Positions 8,572 through 16,248 of a stretch of DNA of 24,025 nucleotides are shown in pieces. The notes under the pieces are model-generated. The model made no database searches. It was not told where the DNA came from and saw nothing but the letters and a program-made list of their open reading frames with translations. The stretch covers positions 1 through 24,025 of the forward strand of contig JAPLMV010000017.1 in assembly GCA_026386835.1 (NCBI GenBank). The letters run 5' to 3'. The stretch comes from Planctomycetota bacterium (lineage in GTDB: Bacteria; Planctomycetota; Phycisphaerae; Sedimentisphaerales; Anaerobacaceae). The position numbers and the translations under genes are program-made. Each line of letters starts with the position of its first letter. The stretch's first letter is position 1.

Positions 8572-8716
8572 TACCCCATAACATTTGAATTTATAGGCAC
8601 ACAAACGGGTTAAAAGATTTGTCATACCTGCGAAAGCAGGTATCCAGCAGTTTATATTACGGCCTGGATTCCAGCTTTCGCGGGAATGACAATACAAAAT
8701 CAAATGTTATTAGGTA
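8572..8716. repeat. REPIN-like long inverted repeat between convergent genes
   Basis: Outer arms ATAACATTTGA (8578-8588) and TCAAATGTTAT (8700-8710) are perfect complements and extend imperfectly to 8572 and 8716. Inside is an inverted pair of CGAAAGC palindromes (8621-8640 and 8671-8690: GTCATACCTGCGAAAGCAGG versus GTCATTCCCGCGAAAGCTGG). The element fills the gap between a plus-strand and a minus-strand gene almost exactly, so it may also terminate transcription from both sides. A single related half-element occurs at 1381-1400. Confidence 0.75.
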
Positions 8717-8720
8717 ATCG

Positions 8721-9539
8721 TTATTGCACGACCTCAAGACGGCGCAGGGTATTCTTTGCCCAGCGGGCACTGCGGAACTGCGCACAGATAAGAAACAGCA
8801 CCGTCAGAACCCAGAATGCAACATAACGCAGATATAACATAATGTTGCCTAACATATCCGTGGTCTGCGAGGCGCAGGCATTCATCAATTCTTCAGGGGT
8901 GTAGATCACGCCTGCAACTACGCCCGGAAAGAACCTCTGCCAGGGCAATATCAGCACAAGTATAATCAGCGAGAGGAAAAACGCCCGTGCGATATGGTTT
9001 ATTCCGCCCAGTCGGCCTACCAGCGAAATCTTGAGCAAAAACAGCATTGTCAGGCAGTAAAGAATTGCCGACAATATAAGTACAAAATTGACCATGCGGA
9101 TTGTCAGGCTGAGCTGTTCGGAGGTTATTTTTGCGGTTACACCGAGTATGGAACAGACTTTTGAGGTATGCTTCGATTTGGCCTTGGCCGGCTGGTTGGT
9201 GTCGGCGAGGACTGTTTTAGCGGCCTGTCCGATTTCGGTTGCGTCGCCTGTTTCGACTATGGCGGACCCTGCGGCTGTATCGGCCTTTTCTGTTGCGGCA
9301 GCAGCGGATGTTTCTGTGATTATGATAACCGATTCAGTAGTTTTTGCCTGCCCATTAGGGGCCTGCTTGTCTGTTTTAATACAGCCTCTGTTTACGACCC
9401 AGAATATTGCCTGCGTTAACACCAGACAGACAATCACAATTACGAAAAAGATGTTTTTCGTGGACCTCATAACTGCGATGGCTTCGAGATTGTCGGTGGT
9501 ATCAATCAAATTTTTTGGGTCGTTACGGTTTTCTTCCAT
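8721..9539 (-). CDS. Membrane protein of unknown function, four predicted helices
   Basis: I do not recognise a family. The 272-aa product has a cytoplasmic-like N-terminus, a hydrophobic helix at about 30-50, an Ala/Thr/Glu-rich low-complexity stretch at about 60-125, then three more helices at about 148-170, 184-206 and 234-254, ending in a basic tail (RSARWAKNTLRR). The Ala/Thr-rich linker would lie outside the membrane if the first helix is a signal anchor. AGGAG ten bases before the ATG supports the start. It lies 88 bp downstream of hemL on the same strand, with an AGCGTAY repeat in the gap, and may be cotranscribed; no functional link to tetrapyrrole synthesis is evident. Confidence 0.75.
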   Translation of the reverse strand: MEENRNDPKNLIDTTDNLEAIAVMRSTKNIFFVIVIVCLVLTQAIFWVVNRGCIKTDKQAPNGQAKTTESVIIITETSAAAATEKADTAAGSAIVETGDATEIGQAAKTVLADTNQPAKAKSKHTSKVCSILGVTAKITSEQLSLTIRMVNFVLILSAILYCLTMLFLLKISLVGRLGGINHIARAFFLSLIILVLILPWQRFFPGVVAGVIYTPEELMNACASQTTDMLGNIMLYLRYVAFWVLTVLFLICAQFRSARWAKNTLRRLEVVQ

Positions 9540-9558
9540 TTTTATATCTCCTAAAAAT

Positions 9559-9574
9559 AGCGTTTAGCGTACAT
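9559..9574. repeat. AGCGTAY heptamer array, copy 4 (short)
   Basis: AGCGTTT and AGCGTAC followed by AT, in the gap between hemL and the downstream membrane-protein gene. It matches the start of copy 1 at 549 and lies inverted relative to local transcription. Confidence 0.7.
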
Positions 9575-9627
9575 AAAAAACGTGATTTTGCAATAATCTG
9601 CAAAATCTCCACGTCCAATAATCTTAT

Positions 9628-10947
9628 TTATCGGCTTTTCCGGCTTATTTTCCTGAAACTGTTTTTGGCGGCCTCGATGGTCTTTTCAATATCCTCCCTG
9701 CTGTGGGCAAGGGAAACAAACATCGCCTCATAAGCACTTGGGGCGAGGTAAATACCCTGTTTTAACATTTCTGCAAAGAATTTTTTGAATTGCTTTATAT
9801 TTGTTGACCTGACATCGACAAAATTTCTGACGGGTTTGTCGGTAAAAAAGCAGCACATAATCGAGCCGACCCTGTTGATTGTAACCGGCACGTTTGCCTC
9901 TTTGGCAGCGTCCGTCAGGCCTTTTTCAAGCTTGGCAGAGAGTATTTCAAGTTTTCGGTAGCAGTTTTGTTTTGTTAGCATATTGAGCGTGGCATTGGCC
10001 GCTGCCGTTGCCAAAGGATTACCGCTGAGGGTTCCCGCCTGATAGACCGTTCCTGTCGGTGCGAGCATATCCATAATATCAGCCCTTCCACCGAAGGCTG
10101 CCGCCGGAAGTCCGCCGCCAATAATTTTGCCTAAACAGGTAATATCCGCTTTAACACCGAATAACTGCTGTGCCCCGCCCAAAGCGAGCCGAAAACCAGT
10201 TATCACTTCATCGAATATCAAAAGTGCATTATTCTGGCAGCACAGGTCGTGAAGATTTTGCAGATAACCCTCTGTCGGCGGGACAAGACCCATATTTGCC
10301 GCGACCGGCTCAATCAGACAAGCTGCTATTTTATTTTTATGCACCTTAAATGCGGTTTTGACGGCATTTATGTCATTATATGGAACAACAATAGTCAACT
10401 TTGCAATTGCATCCGGCACACCCGCACTTGAGGGCGTACCTTTTTCCGCAACGCCTGAACCGGCGGCGACAAGCAGCGAATCGCTGTGGCCATGATAACA
10501 GCCTGCCATTTTGATTATCAAGTCCCTTTTGGTGTAGCCGCGAGCAAGGCGGACAGCAGTCATAACGGCTTCTGTGCCGCTGCTGACGAGTCGGACTTTT
10601 TCAATGGAATCGAAGGCGGCAATTATTTTTTTGGCAAGTTCGGTTTCAGCCAGTGTAGGTGCGCCGAATGACGTTCCCTTTTTTGCCGCTGCCTGGATAG
10701 CCTTTAATACCTTCGGGTGAGCGTGGCCTACAATCATCGGGCCCCATGAGCCGACGTAGTCGATGTATTCGTTGCTGTCGATATCGTAGATTTTTGACCC
10801 TTTTGCAGCGGCAATGAAAAGCGGTTTTAAGCCGGTTCCGCCAAAGGCCCTTACCGGTGAATTGACCCCGCCGGGGATATTTTTGCGTGCCTGTGTAAAG
10901 GCATGGGCTGATTTGGCATATTTTTTACGTTTGTTTTTCATCTGCAT
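9628..10947 (-). CDS. hemL: Glutamate-1-semialdehyde 2,1-aminomutase
   Basis: A 439-aa PLP enzyme (fold type I, class III aminotransferase) that converts glutamate-1-semialdehyde to 5-aminolevulinate, the last step of the C5 route to tetrapyrroles in the cytoplasm. Family motifs are complete: NIPGGVNSPVRAFGG (23-37), VSSGTEAVMTAVRLAR (121-136, PLP phosphate site), CYHGHSD (150-156), LIFDEVITGFR (243-253, Asp contacting the PLP ring nitrogen), CLGKIIGGGLP (271-281, Lys274 forming the Schiff base) and AGTLSGNPLA (304-313). Length is normal. The start could be the ATG at 10947 or one two codons inside (10941); neither has a clear Shine-Dalgarno. It is transcribed divergently from the folding-factor gene at 11181. 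No other heme genes are in the window. Confidence 0.97.
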   Translation of the reverse strand: MQMKNKRKKYAKSAHAFTQARKNIPGGVNSPVRAFGGTGLKPLFIAAAKGSKIYDIDSNEYIDYVGSWGPMIVGHAHPKVLKAIQAAAKKGTSFGAPTLAETELAKKIIAAFDSIEKVRLVSSGTEAVMTAVRLARGYTKRDLIIKMAGCYHGHSDSLLVAAGSGVAEKGTPSSAGVPDAIAKLTIVVPYNDINAVKTAFKVHKNKIAACLIEPVAANMGLVPPTEGYLQNLHDLCCQNNALLIFDEVITGFRLALGGAQQLFGVKADITCLGKIIGGGLPAAAFGGRADIMDMLAPTGTVYQAGTLSGNPLATAAANATLNMLTKQNCYRKLEILSAKLEKGLTDAAKEANVPVTINRVGSIMCCFFTDKPVRNFVDVRSTNIKQFKKFFAEMLKQGIYLAPSAYEAMFVSLAHSREDIEKTIEAAKNSFRKISRKSR

Positions 10948-10970
10948 TTGTTTTGTTGGCTATTATTTGA

Positions 10971-10999
10971 ATCGTATATCGTATTGCGTATGTTGTAAA
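10971..10999 (-). promoter_or_regulatory. Candidate sigma70 promoter for hemL
   Basis: Read on the minus strand: TTTACA (10999-10994), 17-bp spacer, TACGAT (10976-10971), about 24 bp before the hemL start. Confidence 0.45.
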
Positions 11000-11030
11000 C
11001 CCCTGTTTTTGAATAAAACCGCTATTTTTC

Positions 11031-11058
11031 TTGCAAAGACCGACAAGTTGCCTATACT
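11031..11058 (+). promoter_or_regulatory. Candidate sigma70 promoter for the PpiD-like gene
   Basis: TTGCAA (11031-11036), 16-bp spacer, TATACT (11053-11058). It would give a leader of about 115 nt containing the 39-bp palindrome at 11098-11136. Confidence 0.45.
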
Positions 11059-11097
11059 GGTGAAAAAAGAAGAGTAAAAAATTAGAAATCAAAAATC

Positions 11098-11136
11098 AAA
11101 ATTGTTGAAATAAGACAGTCTTACTTCAACAATTTT
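11098..11136. promoter_or_regulatory. 39-bp near-perfect palindrome in the leader of the PpiD-like gene
   Basis: Arms 11098-11116 and 11118-11136 are complementary at 18 of 19 positions around a single central base, and an AT-rich tract follows. In the hemL/folding-factor divergent gap it could be an operator for a dimeric regulator or a leader hairpin. It cannot be a hemL terminator, since hemL points away. Confidence 0.6.
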
Positions 11137-11180
11137 TATATTTTATATTTTATTTTTAATTTCTCTTTCGGAGTAAAAAT

Positions 11181-13424
11181 ATGAACTTGGTAAAATGGTT
11201 TCGCAAATATAACACCAAAATAATGGCCATTGTGGTTATCCTGATTATGATTGCCTTTGTCCTGGGTACGCTGATTCAGCAGCTCAGTCGTGGTCCCCAA
11301 TATGCCAGCAATACGTTTGCTTATTTTGAGGACAACAAAAGGATAACCCACGATGATTTAATTGCCGCTCAGCAGGAACTTGGAATCCTGCAGGAGTTAA
11401 AGGTCGACTTCCTGCTCAGAAATATCACCCTGCCTATGCTGCGTACGCCTGATTTGAAGGGGTTAATGCTCGGAGAACTGCTCTTTTCCGAGAGAAGGAT
11501 ATCACCTGAAGTGGTCAGGAGTATAAAGCAGTTGATAGCTTCCAATGAGTACCGAATCAGCAACAGGCAAATCGACGATTTTTATGATGAATCCGTTGCT
11601 GGAAAAGATGTGCTTTGGCTGCTGCTGTCAAGGGAGGCCCAACAGGTCGGCATTAAAGTGCCGAACAATGAGGCAGGCAGCTTGCTGGCAAAGGTACTGC
11701 CTCAGCTTTCTAAGGGCGCAACATATTCGCAGATTATTGGCTCGATTGTAAATCGCCAGGGAATTTCTGAGGAAAAGGTACTGGCGGCATTCGCCAAATT
11801 ACTGGCTGTGCTTAACTACGCCGATGCAATTTGCTCAAGCGAGGATATTACCGGCTCGCAGGTAATGCTTAATACAAGCTTAGACCAGCAAACGATGAAT
11901 GTTCAATTTATCAAATTCGATTCGTCTGTGTTTGCCAAACAACAGTCCCAGCCGAGCGATGAAAAGATTACTGAGCAGTTTAACAAATATAAAAATTCTT
12001 TTGCCGGTTCAATCAGCCCGGACAATCCGTGCGGTTTCGGGTATAAACTGCCTGACATGGTCGGTCTTGAATATATGGCAGTCAAACTCGACGATGTTAC
12101 GAAAATAGTTCCGCCGCCAACCCAGGAAGAGGCCGAGGATTTTTATCAGAAGTACAAGGACCAGTTTGTCGAACAGGTGCCTTCCGACCCCAACGACCCC
12201 AATTCGCCTATGACCGAGCGGACGAAGAGCTACGTGGAAATGGCAGGCGGCATCTTAAAACAGCTTGAACAAACCAAAATAAATTCAAAGGCCGAAAAGA
12301 TACTTCAGGAAGCAAGGATTCTTACGGAGGCCGGCCTCGAAAAAGTGGACACTGAACTTGCCAAGCTAAGTTCCGAACAGTTTTCAAAATTGGCCGGTGA
12401 TTATAAAACCGCCGCCGAACAAATGAGCGAAAAATACAAAATCAAGGTATATACCGGCAAGACAGGTCTGCTTAACGCGGCTGATATTCGAACTGATAAA
12501 GACCTTTCAACGTTATTTGCCAGCGGGCATAGCCGAGCGAGCGTTGTTTCATTGCCTCAGATTGTGTTTGCAATAGATGAGATTGGAATCAGCAAGCTCG
12601 GACCGTTTGATATAGCAAAGCCGAGGATGTATGAAAATATCGGTCCGTTTAACGATATGGCAGGCAGCATAATGGCTCTTATAAGGGTAGTGAAGGCACA
12701 AAAGGCCTGTGAGCCGAACAATCTGGACATGAGTTTCAGCAAAAAAACCATCAGTCTTGATTCCAATGAGCCTGAAACGGAAAACGGAGTTTATTCCGTG
12801 AAAGAAAAAGTTGCAGAAGACCTGAAAAAAATCGCTGCAATGGAAACCACCAAAGCCAAAGCCGAAGAATTTATTAAACAAGTTGCAAAGGACGGCTGGG
12901 AAGATGCAGTAAAGAAATTCAATGAACGGTACCGACCGGCAGACCAGAAAAAGCAGGATGAGCCGAACGCATTTAAGCTGCAGGATTTGAAAGACCTCAA
13001 GAGATTTTCAAATGCCAGGATGGAAATGTTCACTTTACAGACCGCTGATAGTCCCACAGCCCAGTTCTCAATCGATGTGACCAAAAAAACCAGACAGCTT
13101 ATAGAACAGCTTTATTCGCTTGTCCCGCAGGACGGCAACACTCTTGTCAGTGTGCCTGTGGTTGTGAAATTTGAGCCTGAGATGAGCTACTATATCATCA
13201 AGAATATTTCGATTAATCGCATCGATCAGAGCGAATATGAAAAAATTAAGGCAGTAGAGGTTTATAGGGAAGATATTATTCAGTCGCAGTCGATGGTTGT
13301 CGTGCATTTTAACCCTGAAAACATATTGAGCCGGATGAATTACAAACCTGTCGTGCAAAAGGATGCGAATGCACCTGTTCGTCCCGTCAGGTCTCGGGCG
13401 CCGGCTGATGAGGTAGATTTTTAA
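11181..13424 (+). CDS. PpiD/SurA-like membrane-anchored periplasmic folding factor
   Basis: A 747-aa protein with an N-terminal anchor at about residues 13-35 (KIMAIVVILIMIAFVLGTLI) after a basic NLVKWFRKYN start, like PpiD. The rest is mostly helical and hydrophilic, with long Lys/Glu-rich segments (about 330-400 and 530-590), consistent with a SurA_N-type chaperone region facing the periplasm. I do not see a convincing parvulin (PpiC) active-site signature, so isomerase activity is doubtful and the protein may be chaperone only. GGAG nine bases upstream supports the ATG. Its stop overlaps the next gene's start (TAATG), so the two are translationally coupled. The family call is inferred from architecture rather than a diagnostic motif. 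Confidence 0.6.
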   Translation: MNLVKWFRKYNTKIMAIVVILIMIAFVLGTLIQQLSRGPQYASNTFAYFEDNKRITHDDLIAAQQELGILQELKVDFLLRNITLPMLRTPDLKGLMLGELLFSERRISPEVVRSIKQLIASNEYRISNRQIDDFYDESVAGKDVLWLLLSREAQQVGIKVPNNEAGSLLAKVLPQLSKGATYSQIIGSIVNRQGISEEKVLAAFAKLLAVLNYADAICSSEDITGSQVMLNTSLDQQTMNVQFIKFDSSVFAKQQSQPSDEKITEQFNKYKNSFAGSISPDNPCGFGYKLPDMVGLEYMAVKLDDVTKIVPPPTQEEAEDFYQKYKDQFVEQVPSDPNDPNSPMTERTKSYVEMAGGILKQLEQTKINSKAEKILQEARILTEAGLEKVDTELAKLSSEQFSKLAGDYKTAAEQMSEKYKIKVYTGKTGLLNAADIRTDKDLSTLFASGHSRASVVSLPQIVFAIDEIGISKLGPFDIAKPRMYENIGPFNDMAGSIMALIRVVKAQKACEPNNLDMSFSKKTISLDSNEPETENGVYSVKEKVAEDLKKIAAMETTKAKAEEFIKQVAKDGWEDAVKKFNERYRPADQKKQDEPNAFKLQDLKDLKRFSNARMEMFTLQTADSPTAQFSIDVTKKTRQLIEQLYSLVPQDGNTLVSVPVVVKFEPEMSYYIIKNISINRIDQSEYEKIKAVEVYREDIIQSQSMVVVHFNPENILSRMNYKPVVQKDANAPVRPVRSRAPADEVDF

Positions 13425-13849
13425 TGGCAAGGCCGCGGCTTTCGAAAAACAATCACACTCTTATTCTGCTGATTGTCGGACTATTGAGTTGGCTAATACC
13501 TGGAGCGGGATTTTTCTTTCTGAATGAAAAAAAACGGGCGATAATAATATTCGTAACGCTGCTGCTGATTTTCGGTGCCGGGTTGTATATCGGCTCAATC
13601 GGCGTTATTGACCCGTATGGTTCCTGGCCGTGGTATATTGCGCAGGTTATGTTTTCGCCGCTGGTGATGATTTTGGGTCATTACGTTTCCGCGGGCGGGT
13701 TTCCTGTGTACGGTAAGCCGGCTGAAATCGGCCAGATATATACCGGCATAGCGGGACTTCTTAATCTTCTGTGCATTATAAAATCCGTTTATTTGGCGCA
13801 TCTGTACAGGATAGAAACAGATGGAGGTCAAAATGTCGCCGATGATTGA
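13424..13849 (+). CDS. Small multi-helix membrane protein (DUF6677-like)
   Basis: A 141-aa protein with hydrophobic segments at about 13-30, 38-58, 66-86 and 104-125. The early LSWLIPGAGFFFLNEKKRAIIIF motif (Trp-Leu-x-Pro-Gly-x-Gly followed by a Lys/Arg pair) recalls DUF6677, a family I associate with planctomycetes; this is from memory and unverified. Its ATG overlaps the stop of the PpiD-like gene by one base and GAGGT lies 9 bases before it. Its end overlaps the next small membrane gene by 17 bases. The tight coupling suggests the three products work together at the inner membrane, but the function is unknown. Confidence 0.7.
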   Translation: MARPRLSKNNHTLILLIVGLLSWLIPGAGFFFLNEKKRAIIIFVTLLLIFGAGLYIGSIGVIDPYGSWPWYIAQVMFSPLVMILGHYVSAGGFPVYGKPAEIGQIYTGIAGLLNLLCIIKSVYLAHLYRIETDGGQNVADD

Positions 13850-14084
13850 TTACGTAATAGCAACTTTTACCTCACCGGAAAATATCGGCACCAATCCGCA
13901 GTCGCTGCTTTGGCTTCTGCCTCTGGCTGCCGCAATATCCATCGGATATAAGGCAACAAAACTGTCGGAGATTAAGGCAGGCAGCTTTTTCAAAGACGTC
14001 GTGGGGTTATTCGGCTCAATTGTTGTTTTTATGGCCATAACTGCCCTGGTCTTATATGCGATTACCTGGTTTGCCACGAAATAA
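13833..14084 (+). CDS. Small two-helix membrane protein
   Basis: I do not recognise the family. Start ATG at 13833 is chosen because GGAGGT lies 4 bases before it; an in-frame ATG at 13821 would place that Shine-Dalgarno inside the gene. The 83-aa product has hydrophobic helices at about 23-38 (LLWLLPLAAAISIGYK) and 58-81 (GLFGSIVVFMAITALVLYAI), joined by a short charged loop. It overlaps the preceding gene by 17 bp and is the last gene of the three-gene unit begun by the PpiD-like factor. The convergent rnc gene ends 50 bp further on, and no clear terminator hairpin is seen in between. Confidence 0.72.
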   Translation: MSPMIDYVIATFTSPENIGTNPQSLLWLLPLAAAISIGYKATKLSEIKAGSFFKDVVGLFGSIVVFMAITALVLYAITWFATK

Positions 14085-14133
14085 TTGAACGGGTAAAATT
14101 GAATCCAGGGCCGCAAAACTTCTGATTTTGATT

Positions 14134-14844
14134 TTAGTCTATATCTTCTTCGGAATTATTCTCAACTATTCCCAGTTCGACAAGGGCATTAAATGCCGCT
14201 TTTTGCTCGGCATCTTTTTTATTTGTTCCCCAGGCGCTTGAAAAATGGCGGTCGCCGATAACAACCTCGGCCTCGAAACACTTATTGTGATCGGGCCCTT
14301 TCTCGTCGAGCATTAAATAAATGGGTATGGTATTAAACTGCTGCTGAACAGATTGCTGCAGGAGCGATTTAAAGTTGCCCTGGGACTGTTCGGCGTCAGC
14401 CTGGTCAATCAGGAAACCAAAATTGCGTAATATGAAACTTTGAGCGGCCTCAAATCCGCCATCAATATAAATCGCTGCGATAACTGCTTCCAATAGTCCC
14501 GCTGCCAGAGAGCCGGTCAGTGCCTGGCTCGAAGTCATACCCCTGCCCACCTTGAGATATTTATGCAGGCCGATGTTTTTTGAGATTCTGGCACAGGTTC
14601 TGCGGGAAACTAACATGCTTTTTATTTTTGTCAAGTCGCCTTCAAGGTAGCGAGGGAAACGCTCGTAAAGAATTTTGCAGACAACCAGCCCCAAGACTGA
14701 GTCGCCCAGGAATTCAAGCCTTTCATTGCTCGACGAACGACTGTCGACAGCGGAGGAATGAGTAAACGACATCGCGAAAAGGGAAATATCCGAAAATTTG
14801 TAGCCGATAAGCTGCTCTATTTGCTGCAGTATTTCCTTATCCAT
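14134..14844 (-). CDS. rnc: Ribonuclease III with an altered metal-site residue
   Basis: A 236-aa endonuclease for double-stranded RNA (rRNA precursor and mRNA processing). The RNase III signature NERLEFLGDSVL is at 40-51, with Glu41, Glu44 and Asp48 matching E. coli Glu38, Glu41 and Asp45. The second catalytic helix reads LAAGLLEAVIAAIYIDGG (113-130): Glu119 matches catalytic Glu117, but the position of the usual metal ligand Asp114 is Gly116. A C-terminal dsRNA-binding domain covers about 157-225 (NFKSLLQQSVQQQF...SAWGTNKKDAEQKAAFNAL). AGAGG five bases before the ATG supports the start. Length is normal. Convergent with the 13833 gene. The fold assignment is secure; full activity is less certain because of the Gly. 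Confidence 0.95.
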   Translation of the reverse strand: MDKEILQQIEQLIGYKFSDISLFAMSFTHSSAVDSRSSSNERLEFLGDSVLGLVVCKILYERFPRYLEGDLTKIKSMLVSRRTCARISKNIGLHKYLKVGRGMTSSQALTGSLAAGLLEAVIAAIYIDGGFEAAQSFILRNFGFLIDQADAEQSQGNFKSLLQQSVQQQFNTIPIYLMLDEKGPDHNKCFEAEVVIGDRHFSSAWGTNKKDAEQKAAFNALVELGIVENNSEEDID

Positions 14845-15239
14845 TTAAGCCTCTGCCCAAAAAATTCCACGAGCAGATTACGAATACCGCTATTGCCGGC
14901 GGTATTTGTAACCGGCTCGATAATAATCAGCGTATTATTTGAGAAACAACATTCTTTGTCAAGTTTATTTTAAAGTTGTCGCTTGGCACCTCAGCCAAAT
15001 GCCTTTAGAACAGGCACTTAAGCTTTACCGGTTCAACCAAAGCTTAATTTTGCCCATTTTAACCAAGAGAGCCAAGGCAACTCTTACAGTCGGCATATAT
15101 TTGCCAGATTAACCATCAAAATAGAGAGTTGGTTAATATGGGTATATTATGAGGGGTGTATGAGGGTGAAAAAGTGTCACAAAGTGGTTATATATTGATA
15201 TAGCTTTGCAAAAAATTTACAAAATATTACAAAAAGCCC
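14845..15239. other. 395-bp non-coding region with nested inverted repeats
   Basis: No gene is supported. A perfect 9-bp stem TTAAGCTTT/AAAGCTTAA (15018-15026 with 15039-15047, 12-nt loop) is followed by AATTTT. CCCATTTTAACCAA (15053-15066) pairs with TTGGTTAATATGGG (15129-15142) at 13 of 14 positions. ATTAACCA (15112-15119) can compete for the same TGGTTAAT (15130-15137). The region lies between rnc and the HTH gene and upstream of that gene's predicted promoter, so it may hold operators or a small RNA. Confidence 0.5.
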
Positions 15240-15267
15240 TTGACTTTGTTATTTAATATGTTAAAAT
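15240..15267 (+). promoter_or_regulatory. Candidate sigma70 promoter for the octapeptide-repeat HTH gene
   Basis: TTGACT (15240-15245), 16-bp spacer, TAAAAT (15262-15267), 68 bp before the start at 15335. Confidence 0.5.
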
Positions 15268-15334
15268 ATGCACATTGTTAAGTGATTGAAAAACTAAGCC
15301 TGTTTACAAGGGAGCTAAGTCAAGGAGAATAGGT

Positions 15335-16084
15335 ATGAGCGGGGTTAATGAAAAAACTTTTTGTGTGGTTGATGAAAAGATTTTTGGCCAGGCTCAAGAA
15401 AGGGTGTTTGGTGAGTCTGAAGAAAAGACGTTGAGCGAAGAGGAAGAAAATAGGTTGGGTGAGGTCTGGGGAAATAAATATGGTCAGGTTGAAGAAAAGG
15501 GGTTTGATGCGTTTGGAGAAGAGTCTCTGGGCCGACAAAGAGGTAATGAAAGAAAGTATGGGAGCAGACTTGAGCTTTTGGAAAGCAGAATCGAACTGCT
15601 ATGCGGTAAAGAAAAAATGCTTATGACGATGTATCTAAAGAACGGCAATAGTTTTTACCAGATGGCCCGGCTGGCAGGGGTAAATGAGGTGACTATCGCA
15701 CGCAGGATACATAAAATTATCAAGCGGCTGCTTGACAGGGAATACATAACCTGCCTGCGTAACAGAGACAAATTTTCAGATTGTGAAATGGCTGTTGCAA
15801 AGGATTATTTTCTTACGGGGTTATCAATGAGGGAAATTGCAAGGCATCAGAGATGCAGCAGATACCGTGTCAGGCAGACGCTGGAAAAGATTTTAGCAAT
15901 ATCAAAAATAAAATATAAAAATTGTGGAACCGCCAAAAGCGAAATAATGTTTAATCATAAAAGTGAAAAGAGAAAAAATATTAGACGCTGTTACCGCCTG
16001 CGCGAGGATGACAACATTTTGCAGGATGACGCAGATTTTGAGTTTGCGGAAAAAAGACCAATGATACCTAAAAATAACAGGTGA
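15335..16084 (+). CDS. Double helix-turn-helix protein with N-terminal octapeptide repeats
   Basis: A 249-aa putative DNA-binding protein with AGGAG 7 bases before the ATG. Residues 4-67 are eight degenerate octapeptides in perfect register (VNEKTFCV, VDEKIFGQ, AQERVFGE, SEEKTLSE, EEENRLGE, VWGNKYGQ, VEEKGFDA, FGEESLGR), an acidic array with a hydrophobic residue at position 6. Two HTH units follow: about 92-132 (KEKMLMTMYLKNGNSFYQMARLAGVNEVTIARRI), resembling sigma region 4, and about 150-187 (AVAKDYFLTGLSMREIARHQRCSRYRVRQTLEKI). The C-terminus (about 205-249) is basic, then acidic. There is no sigma region 2, so it is not a complete sigma factor; more likely a transcription regulator. It stands alone with its own promoter. 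The target genes are unknown. Confidence 0.72.
   Translation: MSGVNEKTFCVVDEKIFGQAQERVFGESEEKTLSEEEENRLGEVWGNKYGQVEEKGFDAFGEESLGRQRGNERKYGSRLELLESRIELLCGKEKMLMTMYLKNGNSFYQMARLAGVNEVTIARRIHKIIKRLLDREYITCLRNRDKFSDCEMAVAKDYFLTGLSMREIARHQRCSRYRVRQTLEKILAISKIKYKNCGTAKSEIMFNHKSEKRKNIRRCYRLREDDNILQDDADFEFAEKRPMIPKNNR
15344..15535 (+). repeat. 24-bp tandem coding repeats (eight octapeptide units)
   Basis: Eight units of exactly 24 bp encode the octapeptides at the start of the HTH protein. Most contain GAAAA or GAAGAAAA in the second to fourth codons. There are no indels between units. Confidence 0.8.
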
Positions 16085-16248
16085 GTATCGATATTAATTA
16101 ATGGATGTAAATAATAAGACCTAATATATCCAGTAATAATTAACTGCCCCCTGTTTCCCCAAGTCTGCTTAAATGCAGTGGGTAGAGGGTTGTCACTTTA
16201 GTCTCTCTGATAGCAAAAAAGGGCTACATAGTATCTGTATTATTTGGT
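16085..16248. other. Short non-coding gap between convergent genes
   Basis: 164 bp between the plus-strand HTH gene and the minus-strand zinc-protein gene. No gene and no convincing terminator hairpin with T-tail was seen. Confidence 0.4.

Noticed and set aside
11098..11136. Rho-independent terminator for hemL
   Set aside because: hemL is transcribed away from this site; the palindrome is upstream of both divergent genes.
15335..16084. Complete sigma-70 factor
   Set aside because: Only HTH units resembling region 4 are present; region 2 is absent and the N-terminus is an octapeptide array.
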